Source: Thioalbus denitrificans
GTDB taxonomy: Bacteria; Pseudomonadota; Gammaproteobacteria; DSM-26407
Reading direction: 5' to 3'
Length of the DNA: 53,479 nucleotides
Assembly: GCF_003337735.1 (NCBI RefSeq)
Contig: NZ_QPJY01000006.1
Coordinates: 171,341 to 224,819 of the forward strand
The position numbers and the translations under genes are program-made. Positions 1 through 7,843 of the stretch are shown here, one piece after another. Within the stretch, counting starts at the first letter, position 1, and each line of letters starts with the position of its first letter. Below the pieces are notes generated by a model. The model worked only from the letters and a program-made list of their open reading frames with translations. It had not been told where the DNA came from and did not search any database.

Positions 1-1
1 G

Positions 2-952
2 ACCCGCACGGTGCAGGCCGGTGACCCGGATCCGCTGCCCAACACGGTGACGGTGCACTACAACCCGGACGGGTTCCCGAATGACATCAGCGACAGCGAC
101 GGTCACTCGGTCAACCTGTTCCAGCCGGGCGTGGACGTGGCGAAGGTGTGCTACGACCCCAGCGGCCCCACCGAACCGCCGTATGACACGGTGGTTGTCC
201 ACGGTGACCCGCTGGAGTACCGGTTCACCATCACCAACGACGGGTCTTCCGACTCGCCCAGCCTGGTCCTCGCCAGCGTGCTCGACCAGGTGACGGTGGG
301 CAGCGATCCGCCGCTTCCGGCCGACAACCTCACGGCGGCGGCCACGGCGGCAGGATGCGCCAGCCTGGCCTACGGTGAGAGCTGCAGCTTCACGGTGCAG
401 TTCGACACCTCGGGCGTGATGGCCATGGACGATGTGACGGTCTCCGACCGGGTGGATGTGCTCTACAACCCGGACGGCTTCCCGAACAACATCACCGACT
501 ACGCCACCGCGAGCTGCACGGTGACCCCGGGACTGGAAGGGTGCACGCCCGGCTTCTGGCAGGGCGGATACGGGAGGAATCTGTGGAATGAGCCCACGGA
601 TCCCGACTGGCCCGACCGCACGGGCGAGGGCGGAACCGCCACCAACCCGTTCACTCACGATACGCTCTTCTGCGACTACTTCGGCTGCAAGGTCGGCACG
701 AAGCTCGCGGGTCTGACGATGATCGAGATTGTGGGCACGGGCGGCGGCGAGATGCCTGAGCGCAAGGCAGCGCGCAACGTCATCGCGGCCTACCTCAACA
801 CCGCGTGGAGCATGCGCTACGACTTCGGTCTGTACGACGAGCCGGGCGAGATCGCGGCGCTGTGGACCAGTGCAGTGAGCGGCGGCATCAGCTACATGGA
901 TGTGCACCTGCTGCTGGGCGGCTACAACAACCAGGAGTGCCCGATTCCGTAA
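2..952 (+). CDS. Surface/secreted repeat protein, C-terminal part (5' end outside window)
   Basis: The reading frame is open from the first bases of the window, so the start lies upstream; the GTG at 11 is only the first in-frame start codon. The visible 300-odd residues hold two copies of a beta-strand motif, V-x-V-x-YNPDGFPN-[DN]-I-[ST]-D, about 135 residues apart. They bracket an Ig-like segment (ITNDGSSDS...SCSFTVQFDTSG) resembling the DUF11-type repeats of bacterial surface proteins. After it comes a Cys-containing tail opening with CTPGFWQGG, a motif I recognise from the ends of secreted repeat proteins. There is no LPxTG, PEP-CTERM or membrane anchor at the C-terminus. Acidic composition and repeats suggest an extracellular location; the function is unknown. 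It is the only large gene on this side of the secretion operon and could be a substrate of it, which is pure inference. Confidence 0.8.
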   Translation, partial: TRTVQAGDPDPLPNTVTVHYNPDGFPNDISDSDGHSVNLFQPGVDVAKVCYDPSGPTEPPYDTVVVHGDPLEYRFTITNDGSSDSPSLVLASVLDQVTVGSDPPLPADNLTAAATAAGCASLAYGESCSFTVQFDTSGVMAMDDVTVSDRVDVLYNPDGFPNNITDYATASCTVTPGLEGCTPGFWQGGYGRNLWNEPTDPDWPDRTGEGGTATNPFTHDTLFCDYFGCKVGTKLAGLTMIEIVGTGGGEMPERKAARNVIAAYLNTAWSMRYDFGLYDEPGEIAALWTSAVSGGISYMDVHLLLGGYNNQECPIP

Positions 953-964
953 GGATTCAGGCGC

Positions 965-1001
965 GGGTTCCGGCGGCCGGGTGCGCCGGCCACCGGAACC
1001 C
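965..1001 (+). other. Strong hairpin downstream of the surface-protein gene
   Basis: GGGTTCCGG...CCGGAACCC arms with inner GGCCGG/CCGGCC form a long stem with one mismatch and a 5-nt loop, 13 bases after the stop codon. It has no T-run of its own and is followed at once by the intrinsic terminator at 1021-1053. It probably protects or helps end the same transcript. Confidence 0.55.
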
Positions 1002-1020
1002 ATATCTCCGGTAGCCTGAA

Positions 1021-1053
1021 CCGGGCGGCCTGGCGACAGGCGCCCGGTTTTTT
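1021..1053 (+). terminator. Rho-independent terminator of the surface-protein gene
   Basis: CCGGGCG (1021-1027) pairs with CGCCCGG (1041-1047), and CCTG with CAGG inside around a GCGA tetraloop, followed directly by six T (1048-1053). This is a textbook intrinsic terminator for the plus-strand transcript. Confidence 0.9.
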
Positions 1054-1094
1054 ATTCGCCGGCAGGGCGCCCGGGGCCTGGAAAGGATGAATAA

Positions 1095-1130
1095 TCTCTC
1101 TCGCGAAGGCGCAAAGATCGCCAAGAACGC
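1095..1130 (+). repeat. Dispersed TCTCGC-AAGGCGC repeat, copy A
   Basis: The core TCTCTCGCGAAGGCGCAAAG matches the sequences on the minus strand at 8800-8832 and 8677-8716. It resembles the short non-coding repeats of the form CTCGCAAAGGCGCAAAGA that I know from many environmental proteobacterial genomes. It lies in the non-coding gap after the surface-protein terminator. Confidence 0.6.
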
Positions 1131-1225
1131 CCGCACCACACAGGATGGGGCGGCGTGACGGTTGTTCGGTCTTTGCTCTGCGGGCGAAGAGTTGATGCAA
1201 TCCCAATCCGCCCCGAAGCATCCTC

Positions 1226-1525
1226 ATGGGCAGCTACAGCGAACACTCCGGGCCCTGCCAGGGCCCTTTCGCCGCCCGATGTGGTCTTGCGCTTCTACTG
1301 CTGCTTCTGCCGATCTTCGCGGCTGCCGAGCCAGCGGGGAAAAGCGGCGGACAGAGCCGCGCCGCGGCCCTCGCCGCATTGGCCGAAACACGAGGTTTCT
1401 CCCTCTCCGGAGCCGAGCGGCTGGGTGATGCCTCCGCGCCGGTCATGGAGGACGATCTGGCACTCGGGCAGCGCCTGCGCCTCCTGCTGCTGCGGGAGCC
1501 GGAATCACCGACTGGCGACGAATGA
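1226..1525 (+). CDS. Small putative secreted protein, unknown function
   Basis: The 99-residue ORF is the only candidate gene between the terminator at 1053 and the end of gspD at 1665. Residues 17-36 look like a Sec signal peptide: a short basic stretch (AARCG), six consecutive Leu, then an AAA-E cleavage site. The mature part, about 65 residues, is rich in Ala, Leu and Glu/Arg, has no Cys and matches no family I know. Against it, I see no clear Shine-Dalgarno before the ATG, and G+C at third codon positions is lower than in neighbouring genes. It is convergent with the secretion operon and separated from it by a REP-like repeat. The rest of 953-1664 holds only the repeats and terminator listed. 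Confidence 0.4.
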   Translation: MGSYSEHSGPCQGPFAARCGLALLLLLLPIFAAAEPAGKSGGQSRAAALAALAETRGFSLSGAERLGDASAPVMEDDLALGQRLRLLLLREPESPTGDE

Positions 1526-1576
1526 GGCCGGCCCGCACCGTGCAAGGACGCCCTGCCGCGGAGATCCCTCCTCCAC

Positions 1577-1646
1577 CGCAGGAGCGGCTTCCAGCCGCGA
1601 TTCACGCCCTGTGCCGCGGCCGTCGCGGCAGGAAGGCTGTTCTACA
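1577..1646. repeat. REP-like inverted repeat pair between convergent genes
   Basis: The left half, CGCAGGAGCGGCTTCCAGCC and following bases, is the GTAGGAGCGGCTT-AGCCGCGA type of REP sequence common in Pseudomonas and Xanthomonas relatives. The right half (1622-1646, GTCGCGGCAGGAAGGCTGTT...) is a degenerate inverted partner. The element lies between the 3' ends of the small plus-strand ORF and gspD, the usual place for such elements. Confidence 0.6.
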
Positions 1647-1664
1647 CCGGGAACCGGCACCGCT

Positions 1665-3836
1665 TCAGCGGCGCAGCGCCTGTTCCGTCTCATGCTGGAG
1701 GTTCTTCAACCGGCGGCGGAACTCCTCGGTGATCTCGGTGGCGTCCTGCTGGCTCTCCACCACCTGGGGGGTGAGCAGCACCAGCAGCTCGGTGCGCTTG
1801 GTGGACTGCTCGGTCGCACCGAACAGCTTGCCCAGGACGGGAATGCGGTAGAGGCCCGGGATGCCGCGCTCGGAGTCGAGCTTGTTCTCGGTGATGAGGC
1901 CCCCGAGCACGATGGTCTCGCCGCTCTGCACCGCCACGGTGCTCTGGATGTTCCGCTGCAGGAACCGCCGCGACTGGGAGTTCTCGCCCACGATCTCGAT
2001 GTCGCCCACGTCGGTCACCTCCTGGTTGATCTCCATGGTCACCAGGCCGCCGGCATTCACGCTCGGGGTCACCGAGAGCAGCACGCCGGTGTCGCGGTAC
2101 TGCACCGCCTCCAGCACCGTGTCGCCGGTGGTCACCTCGCGACCGGTGGTGACGGGGACCTGCTCGCCCACCCGGATCTCGGCGGTGCGGTTGTCCAGCA
2201 CCATGAGCGAGGGGCTGGAGAGGACATTCACCTTCGAGTCGGTGGCCAGGGCGTTCAGCACGGCGTTGACCGCGCCGGCGGAGTCCACCAGGGCATAGGA
2301 GAAGCCCGGGATGATGGAGCCGATGCCGTCACCCTTGTTCAGGTCCAGCAGCCCCACGCCGTCCTGCCCCCGGGCCAGGGAGTTGTTCTTGAAGAACCAC
2401 TCCAGGCCGTAGCTCAGCTCGTCCTCCAGGGTCACCTCCACGATGGAGGCCTCCACCAGCACCTGCAGCGGCAGCACGTCGAGTTTCTTCAGCGCCGCCT
2501 CCACCACCAGGTACTCCGCGGCGGTTGCCAGCACCAGGACGGCGTTGTTCTGCTCGTCGGCCACGATGCGCACGTCGGTGCCCTCCAGCAGGGTCACCCC
2601 GGCATCCCCCCCGCCGGCCCCGCCCGCCGCCGGTGGCGTTGCCGGGGCCGCCGGCTCGCCCTCGCCCGCGGGGGCGGAGGCCAGGGCGACCGCCGTCATG
2701 CCCGGCGCGGTGCGGGGCGCGGCCGGCTCGCGCTGCCCGCGCCGGCCGGAGAAGACTTCGCTGAGGATGCCGGCCAGGTCGCCGGCCTTGCGGTTCCTGA
2801 CCCGGTAGACGTGGAGCTGTGACCCGGGGCCGGTATCGGCCCGATCCAGGCGGGTGACCCAGGTCTGCACCTCGTCGAGGTAGCGGGGCTGGGGCGTCAC
2901 CACCAGCAGCGCGTTGAGCCGCTCGATGGGCTCCACGCGAATCACCCCGCCCTTCTCGCCCACGCTCTCGCCGATGATCTGTTCCAGCTCGCCGGCGATG
3001 GTCTTGGGGGCGGCGTTCTCCAGCGGGAAGATCCCCACCGAGTAGCCCTTGAGCCAGTCCACGTCGAAGATGTCGATGGTGGCGAGCCAGCTGCGGATGT
3101 CCTGGCTGCTGCCGGAGAGGATCAGGACGTTGCGCCGCTCGTCCACCCGCATCAGGCCGGTCTCGCCCACGAATGGCTCGAGGATCTTCTCCATCTCGGT
3201 GGCGGCGATGTACTGCAGGGGCACCACCTGGACGTGGTAGCCGGGCCCGGCGTGGAGCCGCTGGCGACCGATGCGCGACTTCACCGCGCCCTGGGGCGCC
3301 TTGGAGAGGGGCACCACGCGGTAGAGGCCGTTGTCCTCCATCAGGGCGGCCCCGTTGACCCGCAGCATGCTCTCCACCAGGGGCAGCAGGGCCTCCCGGC
3401 TCACCGGGCGGCTGGTCTGCACGCTCACCGTGCCGCTCACCTCCGGGTCGATAACGTAGTTGACCCCCAGGAGATCACCGAAGATGACCCCCACCACCTC
3501 CTGCACGTCGGCGCGCTCGAAATTGAGGGTGATGTCCCCCTCGGCGGGACCCGTCGCCTGCACCGGCTCGGCGCCGCGGTTGCCCACCAGCATGCCGGTG
3601 CCCTTGCGGATGATGGGGCTGCGTCGAACCGGCGCCGCCGGCGCCTCCACGACCGGCCGGGGTGTCGCCGGCGCGAGCACCGGGCTGCCGGCGCTCGCCT
3701 CGCCGCCGCCGTAGTAGGCGTCCCGTTCCGGCCCGGTCTGCGGCTGCTGCGCGGCGCAGGCCGCCAGCAGCGCGGCGGCGAGCGCGGCGGCGATCGGCTT
3801 GAGCATGGTCGTGACCTCGGTCGTACCCTGGATCAT
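1665..3836 (-). CDS. gspD: Type II secretion outer-membrane secretin GspD, with lipoprotein signal
   Basis: GspD forms the multimeric outer-membrane channel of the type II secretion system. The 723-residue ORF has an N-terminal N0-type domain (LNFERADVQEVVGVIFGDLL...), ring-building N1-N3 domains with a Pro/Ala/Gly-rich insert around residues 365-405, and a C-terminal secretin domain ending IPVLGKLFGA...LLVLLTPQVV. The signal peptide is LAAALLAAC with Cys27, a lipobox, so the mature protein is probably lipidated. I give the longest form. An internal ATG at 3806 also has a GAGG eight bases upstream and gives a more typical short lipoprotein signal, so either start may be real. It is the last gene of the gsp operon, and no separate GspS pilotin gene is seen. 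Confidence 0.95.
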   Translation of the reverse strand: MIQGTTEVTTMLKPIAAALAAALLAACAAQQPQTGPERDAYYGGGEASAGSPVLAPATPRPVVEAPAAPVRRSPIIRKGTGMLVGNRGAEPVQATGPAEGDITLNFERADVQEVVGVIFGDLLGVNYVIDPEVSGTVSVQTSRPVSREALLPLVESMLRVNGAALMEDNGLYRVVPLSKAPQGAVKSRIGRQRLHAGPGYHVQVVPLQYIAATEMEKILEPFVGETGLMRVDERRNVLILSGSSQDIRSWLATIDIFDVDWLKGYSVGIFPLENAAPKTIAGELEQIIGESVGEKGGVIRVEPIERLNALLVVTPQPRYLDEVQTWVTRLDRADTGPGSQLHVYRVRNRKAGDLAGILSEVFSGRRGQREPAAPRTAPGMTAVALASAPAGEGEPAAPATPPAAGGAGGGDAGVTLLEGTDVRIVADEQNNAVLVLATAAEYLVVEAALKKLDVLPLQVLVEASIVEVTLEDELSYGLEWFFKNNSLARGQDGVGLLDLNKGDGIGSIIPGFSYALVDSAGAVNAVLNALATDSKVNVLSSPSLMVLDNRTAEIRVGEQVPVTTGREVTTGDTVLEAVQYRDTGVLLSVTPSVNAGGLVTMEINQEVTDVGDIEIVGENSQSRRFLQRNIQSTVAVQSGETIVLGGLITENKLDSERGIPGLYRIPVLGKLFGATEQSTKRTELLVLLTPQVVESQQDATEITEEFRRRLKNLQHETEQALRR

Positions 3837-3886
3837 GGCGATATATCCTCGGCGTCCCCGTTATCGTTGTAGGTGTGCAGCGATGT

Positions 3887-4453
3887 TCAATCGCCGGGCG
3901 CTTCCTGGCGTGGTGGCCGCGGTTCCTGGCGTGGCGGCCGCGTCTCCGGCGGGCGGGCGGCGGCGGGGGGCGACGAACGTTCCAGCGACAGCTCGGTGGT
4001 GTTCGGCCCCCGTCTCAACATGACCCGGTCCGGCTCGATGGACTCGATCATCCAGCCCTCGATCCAGGACTCCAGCCCCCCCCTGGCGACCTCGTTCCGC
4101 CGGGAGAGCTGGAACAGGGCCTCCTTTTTCTCCGTGGTAATGACGACCCCGATCAGGCGGAAATTCACATCCGGCGCCGGCCCCGCCTCGTGGGGCGCCG
4201 CCACCGTCGGCCGCCGATCCTCGTTGAACAGGGGTCTGTCGATGATATCAGCATATTGCCCGAGGGGCGGCAGCGTGAAGCGGGGCAGATCCCGCTCCGC
4301 GGCGGCGGGCTGGCGGGGGCTGTTGCCGGCAGTTGCGACGGGCTCCGGCTGTTCGCGCCAGCGCAACTCCCAGGCGAGCACGCCGACAAGCACGAGATTG
4401 AGCGCCACCAGCAGCAGCGCCAGTCCCCGGCTTCCGTCTCTCGCACCGCTCAC
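3887..4453 (-). CDS. Type II secretion GspC/GspN-like inner-membrane protein, short form
   Basis: This 188-residue protein has one N-terminal membrane span (about residues 10-28) and a periplasmic segment carrying the ADIIDRPLFNEDRRP motif typical of the GspC homology region (HR). The span then continues VNFRLIGVVITTEKKEALF. In characterised systems the HR domain of GspC contacts the N-terminal rings of the secretin and links the inner and outer membrane parts. No PDZ or coiled-coil domain follows; instead the protein ends in an Arg/Pro/Glu tail. It overlaps gspM by 4 bp (ATGA) and precedes gspD, where a GspC or GspN protein is expected. Whether to call it GspC or GspN is uncertain. Confidence 0.8.
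   Translation of the reverse strand: MSGARDGSRGLALLLVALNLVLVGVLAWELRWREQPEPVATAGNSPRQPAAAERDLPRFTLPPLGQYADIIDRPLFNEDRRPTVAAPHEAGPAPDVNFRLIGVVITTEKKEALFQLSRRNEVARGGLESWIEGWMIESIEPDRVMLRRGPNTTELSLERSSPPAAARPPETRPPRQEPRPPRQEAPGD
3902..3943 (-). repeat. 21-bp tandem duplication in the 3' end of the gspC-like gene
   Basis: Two nearly identical 21-bp units (3902-3922 and 3923-3943, TTCCTGGCGTGG-T/C-GGCCGCG) lie in tandem. Each adds seven residues of the PRQEPRP type, so the reading frame is kept and the Arg/Pro tail is lengthened. Confidence 0.8.
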
Positions 4454-5037
4454 GTTCCCGACCCTCCGTGAATGAACCCAGTCAGGGTGAAACGGACATC
4501 CAGCTGCCAGTCGAGCTCCACCCCGGGAGAACCGGGACGGCGGCGCTGGGGACGCCGGTTGACGGAGACATCCTCGACCAGGACCAGGGGCCGGCCGGAC
4601 TCGAGACGATGGAGGATTGCCTGCAGGGCCCCGATGGAGCCGGTCATGCGCACCCGCACCGATACCCGGCTGGAAGCCTCCTCCCCCTGCTCCACCGTCA
4701 GTGGCTGGGTACTCACCAGGCTGCCCTCGGCCCCCTCCACCGTTTCGCGGGCGTAGGCCTGGAGCTCGGCCGCGGCCAGGGCGCGCGAGCTGTTGCGCAG
4801 GAAGAGATCCTCCTGCTCCCGTTCGGACCCGGCGTTTTCCAGCGCCTGCTCCAGCTGCGGCCGCTGGGCGGCCACCCGCTGGTAGCCGGCCAGCCGCTTA
4901 CGCAGCACCTGCAGGGACTCTTCGCTGTCCCGGTAGGCGACCAGCAACGGGTCCACCACCACCAGGTAGACAGCGGCCAGGAGCGCGGCCAGCAGAGCGA
5001 TTGCGAGTCCCTTGCTGAGCGGGGGGCTGAGTGTCAT
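4450..5037 (-). CDS. gspM: Type II secretion platform protein GspM (GspMb-type)
   Basis: GspM is a bitopic inner-membrane component that pairs with GspL to build the assembly platform. The 195-residue product has a short cytoplasmic N-terminus, one hydrophobic span at about residues 9-29 (AIALLAALLAAVYLVVV), a helical stretch rich in Glu, Arg and Gln, and a C-terminal ferredoxin-like fold (GSIGALQAILHRLESGRPLVLVEDVSV). The pattern fits the PilO-like GspMb family rather than classical GspM. It overlaps both neighbours by ATGA contacts (gspL upstream, the gspC-like gene downstream), indicating translational coupling. Confidence 0.9.
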   Translation of the reverse strand: MTLSPPLSKGLAIALLAALLAAVYLVVVDPLLVAYRDSEESLQVLRKRLAGYQRVAAQRPQLEQALENAGSEREQEDLFLRNSSRALAAAELQAYARETVEGAEGSLVSTQPLTVEQGEEASSRVSVRVRMTGSIGALQAILHRLESGRPLVLVEDVSVNRRPQRRRPGSPGVELDWQLDVRFTLTGFIHGGSGT

Positions 5038-6152
5038 GGCGGGCCCCCTGCGGTAGCGCTGACGCTCACGACCACCTGGAAGCGGTAGCGGCCGCTGCGC
5101 GGGTCACGGATCACGGGCGAGCGGAAGGTGGCGTTCTCGAACAGCGCCGAGCCCTCCAGCAGGCCGATGAGCGCGGAGGCGTCGGCGGAGATGCCCTGGA
5201 TGCTCACCTGGCCGTCCTTGAGTTCGAAGCGCTCGAGCCAGGTGTCGTCCGGTATGAGCGCGGTCAGCTCGCGCAGCACCTCGATGACGATGGCCGTCTG
5301 CCGCCGCTGCCGCAGCAGCGACCCGGTCTCGGAAACCCGCCGGTCGATATCGTCGCGGAGCGACTGGGCGGAGCGGGCATCGGCGGCTACCGCCTCGATG
5401 CGGCGCTCCACCTCGGCGATGCGCAGCTTCTGCACGGCCAGGGGCAGCGCCGCCACGGACACGGCCAGCAGCAACGCCAGGATGCCCAGGATCCTGTTCA
5501 GGCGGCCCCAGCCCGTGCTCCGGCGTTCCTGGCGGCCGGGTCGCCAGAGGTTGAATGCCGGGGGCGCGCAGGGATGCGCGGCGCCCCCGCTGCCGCTCTC
5601 GTCGAAGGTGACCGCCGTGAGGGACAACCCCCACTCCTCCACCCGTTCCCGCGCCCGATCCAGGTGACTCCGGGGAACCACGACCAGCGTGACCCGCAGC
5701 CGTCCGTCCTGCTTGTCGATGCCCTCGTTGCGATAGTCGTAGTAGACCTGATCGGCCGGGAAGGGCGTCTGCCGGTCCATCTCGAAGCCCAGCACCTCGC
5801 GCAGGTTCTCCTCCGCCTCCGCCGGCAGGGCGACCGTTTTCACCAGCACCTGGGCCCGGGGCAGCCGCACGACGACCTCGATGCGCTCCCGGCGCAGCCG
5901 CCGCAGCAGCAGCTGCAGATCGGCGGGCACCTCGCGCCGTTCGGGAGCCAGGACAAAGCGGCCGAGCTCCGAGTCACGCATTCCCCGGCACTCGGTGGCC
6001 CGCAGGTGCCCGGTCTCCATGTCCAGGATCACCCGGTGGCCTGCAGCCACGGCCTGCCCCCGCGACAGGGACGGCAGCAGGGAACGCAGCTCCGCCAGCC
6101 ACCAGTGGAGGAATCCGGAGATGACACCCTGCCGTGTTGCGCTAGCGGCCAA
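5034..6152 (-). CDS. gspL: Type II secretion platform protein GspL (PilM/PilN-like)
   Basis: GspL recruits the ATPase GspE to the membrane. The 372-residue protein has a cytoplasmic part with a short actin-like segment (RVEVVVRLPRAQ-type strand, LREVLGFEMDRQTPFP), one membrane span around residues 225-245 (ILGILALLLAVSVAALPLAV), a coiled-coil-like helix and a PilN-like periplasmic domain. I place the start at the TTG at 6152 because a strong GGAGG lies 9 bases upstream and no ATG or GTG occurs in frame nearby. It follows gspK by 24 bases and overlaps gspM by 4 bp. Confidence 0.9.
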   Translation of the reverse strand: MAASATRQGVISGFLHWWLAELRSLLPSLSRGQAVAAGHRVILDMETGHLRATECRGMRDSELGRFVLAPERREVPADLQLLLRRLRRERIEVVVRLPRAQVLVKTVALPAEAEENLREVLGFEMDRQTPFPADQVYYDYRNEGIDKQDGRLRVTLVVVPRSHLDRARERVEEWGLSLTAVTFDESGSGGAAHPCAPPAFNLWRPGRQERRSTGWGRLNRILGILALLLAVSVAALPLAVQKLRIAEVERRIEAVAADARSAQSLRDDIDRRVSETGSLLRQRRQTAIVIEVLRELTALIPDDTWLERFELKDGQVSIQGISADASALIGLLEGSALFENATFRSPVIRDPRSGRYRFQVVVSVSATAGGPP

Positions 6153-6176
6153 ACCGGCCCCTCCTTCCGTCGAGAA

Positions 6177-7169
6177 TCATCCGCCCGCCACCATCGATGC
6201 CCCATCCCCGGCCTGCTGGCCGGGTTGCGGCGGCAGGGCGCGGGTCCAGCTCAGCACCTCGTAGGGCTGGCCGTTTCCGGTGCGGGCAGCCGCTCCCAGG
6301 CGCACCACCGCCAGGAGCGTCTCCACCGCCCCGCCCTCCGTCTGCGCCTCCACGCGGATGCTGTAGACCGGCCCCGACACCTCGGAGAAGTAGCGTCGGT
6401 CCGCCAGCGTCGGCAGGGGCGGCGGCAGGCCTTCGGCGGCATTCAGTTCCCGGGCGCGGATGTACTCGTCCACCTGGGCCGAATCCACGTCGGGAAGCGC
6501 CAACAGTACCCGGCGGGTCGCAACCAGCGGATTGATACCTGAAACATACGCATACAGCGTCACGGAATCCCTCAGGCAGTAGTAAAGATCTGTGTCCACC
6601 CCGAATACCAGCGCCAGTTCCTCCAGGCTCTCGAAGGGAGCGTCCTTGGCCCCGTAGCCGAGACCGGCGCGCCGGTAGTCGTCGTCCTCGGCGCCGTTCA
6701 GGTGCACCAGCGAGTCCGGATCCCGCCAGTCCAGTATCGCATCCAGGATTGCCTGGCGCGCTTCGGGTTCCGCGCCGCACTGGGACAGCAACCCGCCGAG
6801 GAGATCGGTGCGGCCCACGTTGAGGTCCACCTTGCCGGCCTCGTCGCTGACGACGATCCGCAACCGGGTCTGCCCGAACACGGTTTCGTACACCGTGCCG
6901 TCGGGACGCCAGCGCTGGGCGGGATCGGCAATCCCCGGGGCCCGCAGCAGCGCGTGGACCGCCAGGCCGACACCCGCGTCCGCCGCGCTCCGACCCCTGG
7001 CCGCCTCCAGCCAGTTGCGCGCCAGCGCGGTCTCGGTGCGGGTGGCGAAGGAGAAGGCGGCGGCAATGGTTCCGAGCAGGGCCAGCACCCAGAGCACCAC
7101 CACCAGCGCCACGCCGCGCGAGGCTGACGGCCGGCGCGGCGCGGGTCTGTCACCTGTCTCCTGTCGCAT
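6177..7169 (-). CDS. gspK: Type II secretion minor pseudopilin GspK
   Basis: GspK caps the pseudopilus tip with GspI and GspJ. The ATG at 7169 is preceded by a purine-rich GGGAGGGG site and lies 17 bp after gspJ. An upstream in-frame extension to 7295 would have no pilin logic. The protein (330 residues) has a class III signal ending SASRG, cleaved before VALVVVLWVLALL. It lacks Glu at +5, as GspK proteins typically do, and has a large alpha-helical domain (VDLNVGRTDLL, AILDWRDPDSL) matching the T2SSK fold. Confidence 0.93.
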   Translation of the reverse strand: MRQETGDRPAPRRPSASRGVALVVVLWVLALLGTIAAAFSFATRTETALARNWLEAARGRSAADAGVGLAVHALLRAPGIADPAQRWRPDGTVYETVFGQTRLRIVVSDEAGKVDLNVGRTDLLGGLLSQCGAEPEARQAILDAILDWRDPDSLVHLNGAEDDDYRRAGLGYGAKDAPFESLEELALVFGVDTDLYYCLRDSVTLYAYVSGINPLVATRRVLLALPDVDSAQVDEYIRARELNAAEGLPPPLPTLADRRYFSEVSGPVYSIRVEAQTEGGAVETLLAVVRLGAAARTGNGQPYEVLSWTRALPPQPGQQAGDGASMVAGG

Positions 7170-7186
7170 TTCCGGCCCCTCCCTCC

Positions 7187-7843
7187 TCAGCGCGGCGCAT
7201 TGCCGTGCAGGGCGATGGTCTCCGTGCCACCGGTCCCGTCGGGGCGCTCCAGCACCACCCGCACCAGCAGCGGCAGGCGATCCTCCCGCGGCCATTGGGC
7301 GACCCAGCCGGGGGCCTCCCGTCGATCCGCGGCGCCGAAGTATTCGAAGCTCCCGCCCGCCAGATCCCGCGCCAGGATCACCCGCCCCTCCGGTTCCGGC
7401 ATCTCCCCCGGGGCGAAATCCGGCGCAAACAGGACATAGGAGAGCTCCAGTTCCGCCGCTCCCGGTCCCGCGTCCCGGAACTCGAGTGTATAGAGGTAGA
7501 GCCCGGCGAGTCGCCCCTGCTGGTTCGGCATCGGCGCCACGAAGCGCAGCCGCTCCCGCTCACCCCAGAAGGCGAGCCGGTGCTCCTCGTCCCGGCCGAT
7601 GGAGACGGCACGCGCCTGCTCCACCTGCCGGCGCAGGAAGCCCTCGGTCATGCGCAGGCGCTCGGAGTCCTCGAGCACGGCATCGGCCGCCGCCCAGCTG
7701 CGGGCGCCCATGCGCATCCCGGCGAAGGTCAGCGCCAGGATGATGCCCAGCAGACTGAGCGCCACCAGGAACTCCACCAGCGTCAGCCCGCGGTTCCGGC
7801 GCCCCATGGCCCGGTCCGGCATCCTGGCGCTTGTGCGCATCAT
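7187..7843 (-). CDS. gspJ: Type II secretion minor pseudopilin GspJ
   Basis: This is a 218-residue minor pseudopilin of the tip complex. The type IV pilin-like signal ends NRG and the mature protein begins LTLVEFLVALSLLGIILAL, with Glu at +5 but Leu instead of the usual Phe/Met at +1. The globular part contains the GspJ-type segments RFVAPMPNQQGRLAGLYLY and ELSYVLFAPD. Its start overlaps the gspI stop codon by 4 bp. It needs the prepilin peptidase GspO/PilD, which is not encoded in this window. Confidence 0.92.
   Translation of the reverse strand: MMRTSARMPDRAMGRRNRGLTLVEFLVALSLLGIILALTFAGMRMGARSWAAADAVLEDSERLRMTEGFLRRQVEQARAVSIGRDEEHRLAFWGERERLRFVAPMPNQQGRLAGLYLYTLEFRDAGPGAAELELSYVLFAPDFAPGEMPEPEGRVILARDLAGGSFEYFGAADRREAPGWVAQWPREDRLPLLVRVVLERPDGTGGTETIALHGNAPR

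Noticed and set aside
1155-2822. A 555-codon plus-strand ORF opposite gspD
   Set aside because: Antisense shadow of the secretin gene, rich in His, Gly and Gln repeats and with no recognisable domain.
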